Source: Mobilicoccus sp032056465 (GTDB taxonomy: Bacteria > Actinomycetota > Actinomycetes > Actinomycetales > Dermatophilaceae). Taken from it: a DNA stretch of 64,000 nucleotides. Of this stretch, positions 24,994 to 33,389 are shown piece after piece; position 1 is the first letter of the stretch, and every line of letters begins with the position of its first letter. A program made the translations under genes and the position numbers. The notes under the pieces are model-generated. The model searched no databases. It was given only the letters and a program-made list of their open reading frames with translations, and was not told where the DNA came from. The stretch is from NCBI RefSeq assembly GCF_032056465.1, contig NZ_DAMBCL010000011.1. One strand, 5' to 3'.

Positions 24994-26124
24994 ATGTCTG
25001 CACCCACCCAGGACGTCCTCCTCCAGGCCCTCGCCGGCGTCGAGGATCCCGAGATCCACCGCCCCATCACCGAGCTCGGCATGGTGGACACGGTCACGGT
25101 CGACGACGCCGGCCGCGTCGCCGTGACGATCCTCCTCACGGTCGCCGCCTGCCCGCTCAAGGACACCCTGTCGCGTGACACCGACAAGGCCCTGCGCGCC
25201 GTCGACGGGGTCACCGACGTCGAGGTCACCCTCGGTGTGATGAACGACGAGCAGCGCGCCGCGCTCAAGCAGCACCTGCGTGGCGGTCAGGCCGAGCGCG
25301 AGATCCCCTTCGCCAAGCCGAACTCCCTCACCCGGGTGTACGCGGTGGCCTCGGGCAAGGGCGGCGTCGGCAAGTCGTCGGTGACGACGAACCTCGCCGT
25401 CGCGCTCGCCGAGCAGGGACTGCGCGTCGGTGTCGTCGACGCCGACATCTACGGCTTCTCGGTCCCGCGCATGATCGGTGTGGACTACCCGCCCACGCAG
25501 GTCGACGACATGATCATGCCGCCCGAGGCCAAGGGCGTGAAGGTCATCTCGGTCGGCATGTTCGTGCCGGGCAACTCCCCCGTCGTGTGGCGCGGGCCGA
25601 TGCTGCACCGGGCACTCAACCAGTTCCTCGCCGACGTCTTCTGGGGCGACCTCGACGTTCTCCTCCTCGATCTGCCGCCCGGCACCGGGGACGTCGCGAT
25701 CTCGGTGGCCCAGCTCATCCCGGGCGCGGAGATCATCGTCGTCACCACCCCGCAGCAGGCGGCTGCGGAGGTCGCCGAGCGCGCCGGGTCGATCGCGACG
25801 CAGACGCACCAGCGCATCGTCGGGGTCATCGAGAACATGAGCTGGCTCGAGCTGCCCGACGGCACCCGCCAGGAGATCTTCGGCTCCGGCGGCGGCAAGG
25901 CGGTCTCGGAATCTCTCTCGCGCATCGTCGGTACCGACATCCCGCTCCTCGGTCAGATCCCCCTCGACGTGACGATGCGGGAGGGCTCCGACGCGGGTGA
26001 GCCCGTCGTCCTCTCCAACCCCGACGGCCCCTCCGGTGTCGCTCTCCGCGGCATCGCCAAGGGCCTCGCCACCCGTTCGCGCGGTCTCGCGGGTCGCAAG
26101 CTCGGCCTCACGCCCCAGCGCTGA
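24994..26124 (+). CDS. mrp: Mrp/NBP35-type P-loop ATPase, Fe-S carrier
   Basis: Cytosolic iron-sulfur cluster carrier of 376 residues that loads clusters onto apoproteins. An N-terminal MIP18/DUF59 domain (about 1-95, with VAACPLKDTL) precedes the deviant Walker A SGKGGVGKSSVT (about 121-132), a Walker B-like LLLDLPPGTGD and VIENMSW. The usual C-terminal CxxC is not obvious; the loop reads GSGGGKAVSES. ATG 24994 is preferred over GTG 24985 because TAGAGT lies 7 nt upstream. Neighbours (MgtE-N/CBS, DUF1003, TatB, SigE) match the mycobacterial mrp region. Confidence 0.92.
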   Translation: MSAPTQDVLLQALAGVEDPEIHRPITELGMVDTVTVDDAGRVAVTILLTVAACPLKDTLSRDTDKALRAVDGVTDVEVTLGVMNDEQRAALKQHLRGGQAEREIPFAKPNSLTRVYAVASGKGGVGKSSVTTNLAVALAEQGLRVGVVDADIYGFSVPRMIGVDYPPTQVDDMIMPPEAKGVKVISVGMFVPGNSPVVWRGPMLHRALNQFLADVFWGDLDVLLLDLPPGTGDVAISVAQLIPGAEIIVVTTPQQAAAEVAERAGSIATQTHQRIVGVIENMSWLELPDGTRQEIFGSGGGKAVSESLSRIVGTDIPLLGQIPLDVTMREGSDAGEPVVLSNPDGPSGVALRGIAKGLATRSRGLAGRKLGLTPQR

Positions 26125-26146
26125 GCACGGGCGCCCGCCCGCACTG

Positions 26147-26200
26147 ACGACACGACACCCCCGGCCCGCTCGACAGCGGGAGCCGGGGGTGTCGTGTCGT
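26147..26200. terminator. bidirectional terminator, mrp / tatB
   Basis: Perfect 19-bp arms 26147-26165 and 26182-26200 (left begins ACGACACGACACC) with an inner CCGCT/AGCGG stem. It lies between convergent genes and is one of the strongest hairpins in the window. Confidence 0.85.
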
Positions 26201-26299
26201 GCCAGGGGCGCCATCTCTCGACGTACCGGGCACCCGTCGCACCCGGCGCGCCCGTCGCACCCGTCGCTCGGAGCGTCGGTGGCCCCGGGCACCGGCCGC

Positions 26300-26674
26300 T
26301 CAGGTGGCGTCGGAGTCGAACGGCACCGGTCGGGCCGGATCGAAGACCGCAGGTGGGCGGTAACGGGGCCCGTCGTCGGCGAGATCGTCCTCGTGGCCGG
26401 GAGCGCCGGTGGTGCGGGTGTCGGCCTCGTCCGGCTCCATGAGTGCCTCACGCACGATCCGGCGCGGGTCGTACTGGCGCGGGTCGTAGGCCTTCCAGTC
26501 GATGTCGTCGAACTCGGGTCCCATCTGTTCGCGCAGTTGGTCGCGGGCGCCGTCGGCCATCTTGCGGACCTCACGGATGTAGTGCCGAGCCTTGGCCAGC
26601 ACCTCCGGCAGGCGCTCCGGCCCGATGAGGAGGAACGCCAGGATGAGGATGACCACGAACTCCGGTCCACCCAC
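26300..26674 (-). CDS. tatB: Sec-independent translocase subunit TatB
   Basis: Twin-arginine translocation component of 124 residues that receives folded precursors with TatC. It has a short periplasmic start, one membrane helix (FVVILILAFLLIGPERLPEVL, about 6-26), an amphipathic helix (AKARHYIREVRKMADGARDQLREQ) and an acidic tail. TatB is preferred over TatA for the GPERLPE turn and the position beside sigE and mrp, as in mycobacteria. The GTG start has GGAGG about 9 nt upstream. No tatA or tatC is here. Confidence 0.9.
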   Translation of the reverse strand: MGGPEFVVILILAFLLIGPERLPEVLAKARHYIREVRKMADGARDQLREQMGPEFDDIDWKAYDPRQYDPRRIVREALMEPDEADTRTTGAPGHEDDLADDGPRYRPPAVFDPARPVPFDSDAT

Positions 26675-26837
26675 GTGCGTCGCCCTCCGTCCCGTCCTCG
26701 CGCCCGGCCGAGCGCACAGCGATTAAACAGCGCCCAGCCATTAAACATCGCAGCCGTCGACCGCACCGCACCGGTGGGCGCCTGCGCGGGCCCACCCGCC
26801 ACGACGGAAGGGGGCGCACGACGGGCTCGGGCGGTGC

Positions 26838-27494
26838 TCAGCCCGTCGACGGCGTCCCGGGGAGGCGCGTGGCCTGGGAACGGGCAGACGTGGGCGCACG
26901 GTGGGCGAGGGACTCCCGCAACAGGGCACGACCACGGTGGATGCGCGAGCGCACCGTGCCGAGCTTGATGCCCAGCGCCTCCGCCGTCTCCTCGTAGGTG
27001 AGGCCCTCGATGTCGCAGAGGACGACCGCCGCACGGAACTCCGGGGAGAGAGCGTCGAGGGCCCGCTGGACGTCGTCGTCGAAGTGGTCGTCGTGGTAGC
27101 GCTGCTCCGGGCCGCGGGCGCTGCTCGGCATGCGGGCGGCGGCGTCGTCGGAGAGGGCGTCGAAGCGGATGCGTTGTTTGCGGCGCATCCGGTCGAGGAA
27201 GAGGTTGGTCGTGATGCGGTGCAGCCACCCCTCGAACGTTCCCGGACGGTAGGTGCCGAGCGAACGGAACACCCGGATGAACACGTCGTGGGTGAGGTCC
27301 TCGGCGTCGTGCTGGTTGCCGGTGAGCCGGTAGGCGAGGCGGTAGACCCGGCCGGAGTGTTCGCGCACCACGTCGTCCCACGAGGGTGGGGTCCACTCCG
27401 GCGCGTCGACGCCCGCGCGCCCCGTCACCGCGGCGTCGTCGGGCAGCGCTCCCGCAGCATCGGCGGGGCGATCGGCTCGCAGTGTCGTGACCAC
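26838..27494 (-). CDS. sigE: ECF sigma factor, SigE-like
   Basis: Extracytoplasmic-function sigma factor of 218 residues. Region 2 (VYRLAYRLTGNQHDAEDLTHDVFIRVFRSLGTYRPGTFEGWLHRI) binds core and the -10 element; region 4 (LSPEFRAAVVLCDIEGLTYEETAEALGIKLGTVRSRIHRGR) binds the -35 element. GTG at 27494 has AAGGA about 7 nt upstream; the open frame continues further, as mycobacterial SigE does with alternative starts. By synteny with tatB, mrp and the O-methyltransferase it is the SigE of envelope stress. Only 163 bp separate it from tatB and no anti-sigma (RseA) gene fits there. Confidence 0.92.
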   Translation of the reverse strand: MVTTLRADRPADAAGALPDDAAVTGRAGVDAPEWTPPSWDDVVREHSGRVYRLAYRLTGNQHDAEDLTHDVFIRVFRSLGTYRPGTFEGWLHRITTNLFLDRMRRKQRIRFDALSDDAAARMPSSARGPEQRYHDDHFDDDVQRALDALSPEFRAAVVLCDIEGLTYEETAEALGIKLGTVRSRIHRGRALLRESLAHRAPTSARSQATRLPGTPSTG

Positions 27495-27674
27495 GTCGGT
27501 CCTTCGGCTGGGCGTCGGCCCGGGGTCGGGCCGCGGACGACCCCATTCTCGACATCGGACCTGGGGACTCGCTGGACGCCGCATACGCCCCGCCCGTGAC
27601 CTGCCACGACGGTCCGCCAGGACCTCGCCGACACGCCGGTCCGGGTGAGCGGTTCCGGGATGCGGGATGGGTCG

Positions 27675-28289
27675 TCAGCCGACCGGCCGCACGGGTGGAG
27701 GCTGGGAGGCGATACCACGGACGGCCTGCTCCAGGACGTGCAGGGCGAGGGGGTCGGCGACGTCCGCACCCCGGAGGAGCAGCGATCCGGGCAGGTTGAC
27801 GACGCCGAAGCGCACCGCTGTCACGGCCGCGCGGTCCCGCCGGCCCCACAACGCGACCGCGAGGTCGGTGAGAAGACGGCCGAGGTCGGCGCGGAGAAGA
27901 CCCAGCAGGGCACGGGCGTCGTCGTCGAGATCGGGGGTCAGGAAGTCGTCGAGGTCGGCGGCGAGCAGCAGACGCGCACCCTCGGGGTTCGTCTGCGCGT
28001 ACGCCGCAGGTGCCGTTGCCGCGGCGACCAGCGCCGCCGAGGGGTCGCCCCTGTCCATCGCCTCCGCGACCCGGCCACGCTGGAAGGCGAGGAAGTCCTC
28101 GGCCTCCCGTGCCCACACCCGGGCGAGGAGTCCGTCGCGGGACCCGAACGCGTGGTAGAGCGCGCCGTTCGAGGCACCCGAGACCCCGCCCAACGCACGG
28201 GTCGTCACGCCCGCGATCCCCCGCTCGAGCCACAGCGTTCGCGCGTGCGCGAGGATCTGGCCCAGGTCATGGCGTCGTGGGCGTCCCAT
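27675..28289 (-). CDS. TetR family regulator (with enoyl-CoA isomerase)
   Basis: Regulator of 204 residues with a clear helix-turn-helix (VTTRALGGVSGASNGALYHAF, about residues 28-48) and a divergent C-terminal ligand domain. Its ATG lies 8 nt after the stop of the isomerase gene, so the two form an operon and the regulator probably responds to an acyl-CoA (inference). Confidence 0.87.
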   Translation of the reverse strand: MGRPRRHDLGQILAHARTLWLERGIAGVTTRALGGVSGASNGALYHAFGSRDGLLARVWAREAEDFLAFQRGRVAEAMDRGDPSAALVAAATAPAAYAQTNPEGARLLLAADLDDFLTPDLDDDARALLGLLRADLGRLLTDLAVALWGRRDRAAVTAVRFGVVNLPGSLLLRGADVADPLALHVLEQAVRGIASQPPPVRPVG

Positions 28290-28297
28290 CAGGATCG

Positions 28298-29005
28298 TCA
28301 GGCGGCGCCCACGGCGTCCGCAGTGTCCGCGCCGTTCGTGTCCGCGGCCTCCGGCAGGCGCAGGGCGGCGAGAGCGTCCGCGTACAGCCTCGACTTGATC
28401 GTGCCGAGGGTCGCGCGGTTCTTGCCCGCGACGTCACGGACGAGATCGGCGGCGGCGACCGGGAGGTCCTCGAGCGTGGCGGTCGCGTCCGCGATACCCG
28501 CGGCCACGGCGTCGGGTCCGGAGTAACGCCGCCCCGTCGTCATCGCCACCGACGCCGTGCGCGGGCTGAGCTTGCTCGTGATGAGCGCGTTCATGCCGGT
28601 CGTGAACGGGATCTCGATGTCGACCTCGGGGAAGCAGAAGTAGCCGCGGTCGGCGCGCATCACCCGGTAGTCGTGTGCCAGGGCCAACATCGCACCCGCC
28701 CCGAACGCGTGCCCGTTGACGGCGGCCACCGTCGGAACCGGGAGGCACAGAAGACGCGCGTACAACGCATGCACGCTGTCCACGTACGCCGCGTACTGGT
28801 CGAAGTGCGCACCCAGCCACTCGAGGTCGAGACCGTTCGAATAGAACTTCCCGCCGCCGATCGTCACCAACGCGGCCGGCTCCGTCGCCGTCTCCAGCTC
28901 GTCGAGCGCGGACTCGACGGCAGCCAGCCAGTCGGGCGAGAACCGGTTCTCGCCGTCACCGAGGTCGAGGGTCCAGATCGGTCCGCTACCGGAGATGGTC
29001 ACCAC
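28298..29005 (-). CDS. Enoyl-CoA hydratase/isomerase family, ECI-like
   Basis: Crotonase-fold protein of 235 residues. Oxyanion-hole blocks are GGGKFYSNGLDLEW and NGHAFGAGAMLALAHDYRVM; the active-site block RGYFCFPEVDIEIPFTTGM resembles delta3,delta2-enoyl-CoA isomerases (ECI) more than hydratases. Such isomerases shift double bonds so unsaturated fatty acids can enter beta-oxidation. The start is GTG 29005 (AAGGAG about 8 nt upstream). It is co-transcribed with the TetR gene just downstream. Oleate hydratase and an acyl-CoA ligase elsewhere in the window fit the same theme. Confidence 0.83.
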   Translation of the reverse strand: MVTISGSGPIWTLDLGDGENRFSPDWLAAVESALDELETATEPAALVTIGGGKFYSNGLDLEWLGAHFDQYAAYVDSVHALYARLLCLPVPTVAAVNGHAFGAGAMLALAHDYRVMRADRGYFCFPEVDIEIPFTTGMNALITSKLSPRTASVAMTTGRRYSGPDAVAAGIADATATLEDLPVAAADLVRDVAGKNRATLGTIKSRLYADALAALRLPEAADTNGADTADAVGAA

Positions 29006-29255
29006 GTCGAATGCTCCTTCGCCTACGGATCAGCCGGCGCGGGGTCGCCGGTCACCCGCGAACGAGCGGGCGTGACGCCCCGCCGGGTCGCGGACTACCG
29101 GAGAGTAACAGAGCGGTGATCCACAATGGTGGCATCACGGTCCGTCGGGCGTGATCCCCCGACACCCCGGGCCGGCCACCCGGTGTCCGCGACGAGCGGC
29201 CGCGCACGTGAGTCACCCCATCCACCGCGTTCCCGGCCCTCCGCGGCAGGACGGT

Positions 29256-29261
29256 TACGCT
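29256..29261 (+). promoter_or_regulatory. -10 box, predicted leaderless O-methyltransferase mRNA
   Basis: TACGCT ends 6 nt before ATG 29268; there is no ribosome site. Confidence 0.6.
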
Positions 29262-29267
29262 TCCCCC

Positions 29268-29903
29268 ATGAGCGTGCAGAAGCCGGCGAGCTGGATCTAC
29301 ACCGAGGAGTTCGTTCCCGAGCCCCCGGCGCTGGAGGCCGCCCGTCGACGCGGCGAGGAACTCGGCGCCACCCCGGTCCTGCCCGGGACGGGCGCTGCGC
29401 TGCGGCTGCTCGCGGCCTCGGTCCAGGCCCACACCGTCGTCGAGATCGGCACGGGCGCAGGGGTCTCGGCGTTGTGGCTCCTCGAGGGCATGCCGAGCGA
29501 CGGCGTCCTCACGACGATCGACATCGAGGCCGAGCAGCACCGTGCCGCCCGCCAGGCGTTCTCCGCCGCCGGCCTCGCACCGCAGCGCACCCGGGTCATC
29601 ACCGGCCACGCCCTCGACGTCCTCCCCCGCCTCGCGGACGGCGCCTACGACATGGTCCTCGTCGACGGCGAGAAGCGTGAGTACCCCGACTACGTCGAGC
29701 AGGCCCTGCGCATCGTGCGCGTGGGCGGCGTCGTCGCCGTCGACAACATGTTGTGGCACGACCGCGTCGCCGACCCGGCGGCGCGCGACGAGACCACGAC
29801 GCTGCTGCGCAACCTCGGCAAGCGGCTGCGCGACGACGAGCGCCTGCAGACCACGCTCCTGCCGGTCGGAGACGGCCTTCTCGTCGCGGTCCGCCGGGCC
29901 TGA
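29268..29903 (+). CDS. SAM-dependent O-methyltransferase family 3
   Basis: Class I methyltransferase of 211 residues in the catechol-O-methyltransferase-like family 3. Visible: SAM motif I VEIGTGAGVSALWLL (about 59-73), motif II TIDIEAEQHRAAR, metal-binding VLVDGEKREYPDYVEQA, and GGVVAVDNMLWHDRVADP. Rv1220c, the mycobacterial gene next to sigE, has the same size and family; here it is divergent from the isomerase gene. The methyl acceptor is unknown. It is followed by a strong terminator. Confidence 0.9.
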   Translation: MSVQKPASWIYTEEFVPEPPALEAARRRGEELGATPVLPGTGAALRLLAASVQAHTVVEIGTGAGVSALWLLEGMPSDGVLTTIDIEAEQHRAARQAFSAAGLAPQRTRVITGHALDVLPRLADGAYDMVLVDGEKREYPDYVEQALRIVRVGGVVAVDNMLWHDRVADPAARDETTTLLRNLGKRLRDDERLQTTLLPVGDGLLVAVRRA

Positions 29904-29981
29904 CCCGAGGCCGGCGCGCGGCCCCGGAACCTCACCACGGGGACGCACGGGCGACGGGCCCATCGCGGACGGGCCGACACA

Positions 29982-30016
29982 GAAGGAGCCCCCGGCGGCC
30001 GGCCGGGGGCTCCTTC
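29982..30016. terminator. bidirectional terminator, O-methyltransferase / DUF3117
   Basis: Perfect 15-bp arms GAAGGAGCCCCCGGC (29982-29996) and 30002-30016 with a 5-nt loop, between convergent genes. Confidence 0.85.
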
Positions 30017-30040
30017 ACGTGCGCACGAGCGGCACGGAGA

Positions 30041-30220
30041 TCAACGAGAGGGCACGGCCTCGCACTGCTCGATCGCGGCGCCCAGGTCGGCAGCCTCGTC
30101 GGGGGTCATCTCGACGACGAGACGGCCGCCGCCCTCGATCGGCATACGCAGCACGATGCCACGGCCTTCCTTCGTGACCTCGAGCGGACCGTCGCCCGTA
30201 CGCGGCTTCATCGCGGCCAT
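30041..30220 (-). CDS. DUF3117 small protein
   Basis: A 59-residue protein, MAAMKPRTGDGPLEVTKEG at its start, with VLRMPIEGGGRLVVEMTPDE and a C-terminal LGAAIEQCEAVPSR. This is the DUF3117 family found across actinobacteria (Rv1211 is the mycobacterial member). A purine-rich ribosome site (AAGGAAGAGG) precedes the ATG. Function unknown. The near invariance of the family suggests a core role. Confidence 0.92.
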   Translation of the reverse strand: MAAMKPRTGDGPLEVTKEGRGIVLRMPIEGGGRLVVEMTPDEAADLGAAIEQCEAVPSR

Positions 30221-30378
30221 GGGTAACCCTCTTCCTTCTCAGCGGGAGCGGACGTGAGGGAGATCGGTGCACGATCTACGGCCCCACTCGACCCAGTATC
30301 TCCCAGGCGTCCCACGAGTGTGAAATCACCCTGCGCGACACACCGACCCGGCAGCCGGATTGGCGACCGGTCCCGGTC

Positions 30379-30416
30379 CTGCCCCGTCGCCACGCCTCGG
30401 GGTCGAGGCGGGGCAG
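30379..30416 (-). terminator. hairpin downstream of the glycosyltransferase gene
   Basis: Arms CTGCCCCG (30379-30386) and 30409-30416, with an inner CGCCTC/GAGGCG stem, 17 nt past the stop. Confidence 0.6.
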
Positions 30417-30432
30417 TGCCGCGCGGGGCGGA

Positions 30433-31815
30433 TCACGGCGGGTAGTCCGACGGCGGCGTGAAGTGCCAGATGACATTGATCCACCACCACTGCAGGAGGA
30501 GGTTGAGGACGACCCCGATGCCGAGGACCCACCACAACCGGCGGTCGTAGCGCTCCGCCACCGTGCTGCCCCCGACCTCCGGTGGGTCGACGCCGGGGAT
30601 CGGACGGGGGCCACCCCAACCACGGCCGAGGAGGATCACCGCGATCGGGAACTGCATGATCATGTACCGGTAGATGCTCGTCGAGGGGTCGAGGGACGCG
30701 AACAGGTACAGCGCGTAGCCGAAGCTCCAGGCCCGCAGCTCGGGGCCCAGGGCCCGCGCCCAGGGGCCGAGGACGAGGCCGAAGGTGAGCAGGACGACGC
30801 CCGCGAGCATGAGGGCCGCGAGCACCGGCCCCCCGCCGACGAGCCAGTTCGACAACCACTGGAAGAGGTTCCACCACGGCTGGAACGGCTGGATGCGGGG
30901 AACCGCGCGCCATGCCGCCATCGTGTCGGTGTAGGCGGTGGCGACGCCGGTGCCGAGCCACGCGATGACCGGCCACATGAGCCCGGACAGGCCGCAGCAG
31001 ACGAGCGCGGTGAACATCCGCAGCCACTCGCCCGCGGACACCGGGCGTTCATGGCGGGCGCGCCATCGGAAGAACACGCAGACGACCCCCACGAAGCCCA
31101 GGGGCAGGGCGATCGGCCGGGCGATCCCGGTGAGCAGGGCCACCCCACCGGCGGCGAGCCATCGCTGCCGGGTGAGGAAGTAGAGGACCCCGCACAGGAG
31201 GAATGTCGCGATCGACTCGGTGTAGGCGACCTGCAGCACCGGTGCGGCCATGAACGTCGACCAGAGGGTGACGCCGGCGACCGCGACCCGGGGTCCCACC
31301 CGGTCGCGCAGGAGGATGGCGATGAGGACGGCGGCGCCGGCCCCGACCAGCAAGGACAGCGTCGAGCCGACGACGGCGAACCCGCCGCCGGTGAGCTGCA
31401 TGAAGAACTTCGTGAGATAGGGGAAGAGCGGGTAGAACGCCCACGGGTTCTGCCACAGTCGTCCGCTGCCCGGATCCAGCGGCATCTGTGCCGGGTACCC
31501 GTCCTCGACGATCTGGCGGTACCAGAAGGCGTCCCAGAGGACCGTCATGCGGAAGTAGCCGTGCTCCTCCGGCGTGATCCAGGTGACGTCCTGTTGCCAG
31601 GTGACGACGATCGTGAGCACGACGGCAGAGAAGAGCCGGGCGGCGAAGTAGATGAGCAGGACGCCGACGATGAACGCGCGCGGCCGGGCGTACCAGTGGT
31701 GGAGCATCCCCCGCCACCGCCCCACGGGCTGCACGGCCGGGGTGGTGACGGCGGGCCGAGGCGCACCCTGCTCGCGGGGTTCACGGGCAGTGGGCTGGGC
31801 GACGACGTCCGCCAT
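30433..31815 (-). CDS. Polytopic membrane glycosyltransferase-like protein (GT-C, PIG-V-like)
   Basis: A 460-residue integral membrane protein with about nine to ten helices. The first extracytoplasmic loop carries WDAFWYRQIVEDGYP, the acidic WD-x-W-Y-x-x-I-x-x-x-G-Y motif of PIG-V-type and related GT-C mannosyltransferases that use polyprenyl-phosphate sugars. A late TSIYRYMIMQFP block is also typical. ATG 31815 is supported by GGAGGAAGGA upstream. The acceptor (lipoglycan or wall glycan) is not visible. It lies downstream of the DivIVA-like gene in the same direction, near where mycobacteria carry the gpgS/tagA genes. Confidence 0.75.
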   Translation of the reverse strand: MADVVAQPTAREPREQGAPRPAVTTPAVQPVGRWRGMLHHWYARPRAFIVGVLLIYFAARLFSAVVLTIVVTWQQDVTWITPEEHGYFRMTVLWDAFWYRQIVEDGYPAQMPLDPGSGRLWQNPWAFYPLFPYLTKFFMQLTGGGFAVVGSTLSLLVGAGAAVLIAILLRDRVGPRVAVAGVTLWSTFMAAPVLQVAYTESIATFLLCGVLYFLTRQRWLAAGGVALLTGIARPIALPLGFVGVVCVFFRWRARHERPVSAGEWLRMFTALVCCGLSGLMWPVIAWLGTGVATAYTDTMAAWRAVPRIQPFQPWWNLFQWLSNWLVGGGPVLAALMLAGVVLLTFGLVLGPWARALGPELRAWSFGYALYLFASLDPSTSIYRYMIMQFPIAVILLGRGWGGPRPIPGVDPPEVGGSTVAERYDRRLWWVLGIGVVLNLLLQWWWINVIWHFTPPSDYPP

Positions 31816-31999
31816 CAGCGCGGGGTTCCTTCCTCCGGAGGCAACTCGGGTGGTCGCGGCGCGCTGCGAGGCGCAGTACGGCCGCAATGGCCCGTGCTCC
31901 CCGAGGACGCCGGTCCTCGCGGCGGCGTGCGCCTCGTCCCGACGGATCGGGCCCACTGTACCCCGGCGGATCGGGACCGCCCGGGCCGTCGTGCGGCGC

Positions 32000-32455
32000 T
32001 CACGCCGACGGAGAACCCGGACGCTCGGGGCTCGGTCCCTCGGGCGGGCCGTGGCGTCGCACCCGCGGGAAGGCGGCGACGGAGCCCGTGGTGGAGGTGG
32101 CGGAGGAGTCGGCACCCCGACCCGGGTCGCCGTCGTCGAGTGGCGCCTGCGGCTCGGGCTCGTCCTCGTCGGCCTCGACCAGGCGTGGCTCGGTGTCGCC
32201 CTCCAGCTCGGCGAGGCGAGCCTGCATCCGGTCGAGGACGGCGTCGACCTGGTCCATGCGGTAACCGCGGAACGCGGTGTCGAACCGTACCCGGGCGAGA
32301 TCGTCCACCCCGATCCTCCCGGGCGGCAGCGGGACTCCCCCGGCGCTGGAGACGGGCTCGGAGGCTCGGACCGACATCCGACTCGCCGCGCCGAACGCGA
32401 GCGCGGCGGCGAGCCCGATGACGACGACGGCGGCGGAGGCGATGAGGACGATCAC
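32000..32455 (-). CDS. Membrane-anchored DivIVA-domain protein
   Basis: A 151-residue protein with one N-terminal membrane helix (VIVLIASAAVVVIGLAAALAF), a linker, then a DivIVA-type segment (LARVRFDTAFRGYRMDQVDAVLDRMQARLAELEGD, about 55-90) with the conserved RGYrmdqVD turn and coiled-coil start. An acidic tail ends in a Pro/Ser-rich stretch. The GTG start has a weak ribosome site. Rv1209, in the equivalent mycobacterial region, is similar. A polar or septal scaffold role is inferred from the domain. Confidence 0.82.
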   Translation of the reverse strand: MIVLIASAAVVVIGLAAALAFGAASRMSVRASEPVSSAGGVPLPPGRIGVDDLARVRFDTAFRGYRMDQVDAVLDRMQARLAELEGDTEPRLVEADEDEPEPQAPLDDGDPGRGADSSATSTTGSVAAFPRVRRHGPPEGPSPERPGSPSA

Positions 32456-32570
32456 CCGACGATGGTGACACGAGCGACCGACAGCCCGCGGCCATCCCGG
32501 CCGGCGCGAGCGCCTCGCGTGGGGGTCCCCCGGGACCGGCGGGGTCGGGCGGCGTCCACCCGTCTCCCGC

Positions 32571-33314
32571 TCACTCCGGGCGGCGGGCCTGTCGCTCCTC
32601 GTCGGCGGTGCGGATGATGCGGACGGCCTCGGCGGGGTCGTCGGTGAGGTGGAGGAGGTCGACGTCGCCGGGGCCGATCGTGCCCTCGGCCACGGCGACC
32701 TCGCGCAGCCAGTCGAGCAGGCCGCTCCAATAGGCGGTGCCGATGAGCACGACGGGGAAGGAGGTGACCTTCGTCGTCTGGACGAGCGTGAGGGCCTCGA
32801 ACAGCTCGTCGAACGTGCCGAACCCGCCCGGCAGGACGATGAACCCCTCGGCGCTCTTGACGAACATCGTCTTGCGGATGAAGAAGTAGCGGAAGTTGAC
32901 CCCGATGTGCACGTAGGCGTTGAGGCCCTGTTCGAAGGGCAGCTCGATACCGAGCCCCACCGAGGTCCCGCCCGCGCGGTCGGCGCCCTTGTTGACGGCC
33001 TCCATCGCGCCCGGACCGCCGCCGGTGATGACCGCGTATCCGGCCTCGACGAGACGCTCGCCGACCTCTTCGCCGACGGCGTACATGGGGTGGTCCTGGC
33101 CGAGGCGGGCGGACCCGAAGACACTCACGGCCGGCCCCAGTTCGGCCAGGGCGCCGAAACCCTCGACGAACTCGGCCTGGATCCGCAGGACCCGCCACGG
33201 GTCGGTGTGCAGCCAGTCGGCGGCACCCCTGCTGTCGAGGAGGCGCTGATCCGTCGTCGTGGTGGGGACGTGTGCGCCCCTCAGGGTGACCGGTCCGCGC
33301 TGGTAGGCATTCAT
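32571..33314 (-). CDS. LOG family nucleotide hydrolase
   Basis: Lonely-guy (TIGR00730) protein of 247 residues that cleaves nucleoside monophosphates such as AMP-type cytokinin precursors to base and ribose-5-phosphate. Key motifs: VSVFGSARLG, AVITGGGPGAMEAVNKGA and the catalytic PGGFGTFDE (PGGxGTxxE). It was long mislabelled lysine decarboxylase. Rv1205 is the mycobacterial counterpart, likewise near dapE. ATG 33314 sits 7 nt after TAGCCT and lacks a ribosome site. Confidence 0.92.
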   Translation of the reverse strand: MNAYQRGPVTLRGAHVPTTTTDQRLLDSRGAADWLHTDPWRVLRIQAEFVEGFGALAELGPAVSVFGSARLGQDHPMYAVGEEVGERLVEAGYAVITGGGPGAMEAVNKGADRAGGTSVGLGIELPFEQGLNAYVHIGVNFRYFFIRKTMFVKSAEGFIVLPGGFGTFDELFEALTLVQTTKVTSFPVVLIGTAYWSGLLDWLREVAVAEGTIGPGDVDLLHLTDDPAEAVRIIRTADEERQARRPE

Positions 33315-33321
33315 CCCATCG

Positions 33322-33327
33322 AGGCTA
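33322..33327 (-). promoter_or_regulatory. -10 box, predicted leaderless LOG mRNA
   Basis: TAGCCT on the minus strand with a 7-nt spacer to the ATG at 33314. Confidence 0.6.
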
Positions 33328-33389
33328 GGGCAGGACCACGGGGTGCGGAAACGTCCTGGGATGCCCCGATGTCGACCGTTGCGAAGCGT

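Noticed and set aside
26571..26837. Anti-sigma factor RseA between sigE and tatB
   Set aside because: No frame of sufficient length carries a zinc-finger anti-sigma motif; the 82-residue minus-strand frame here overlaps tatB and reads as basic/proline-rich noise.
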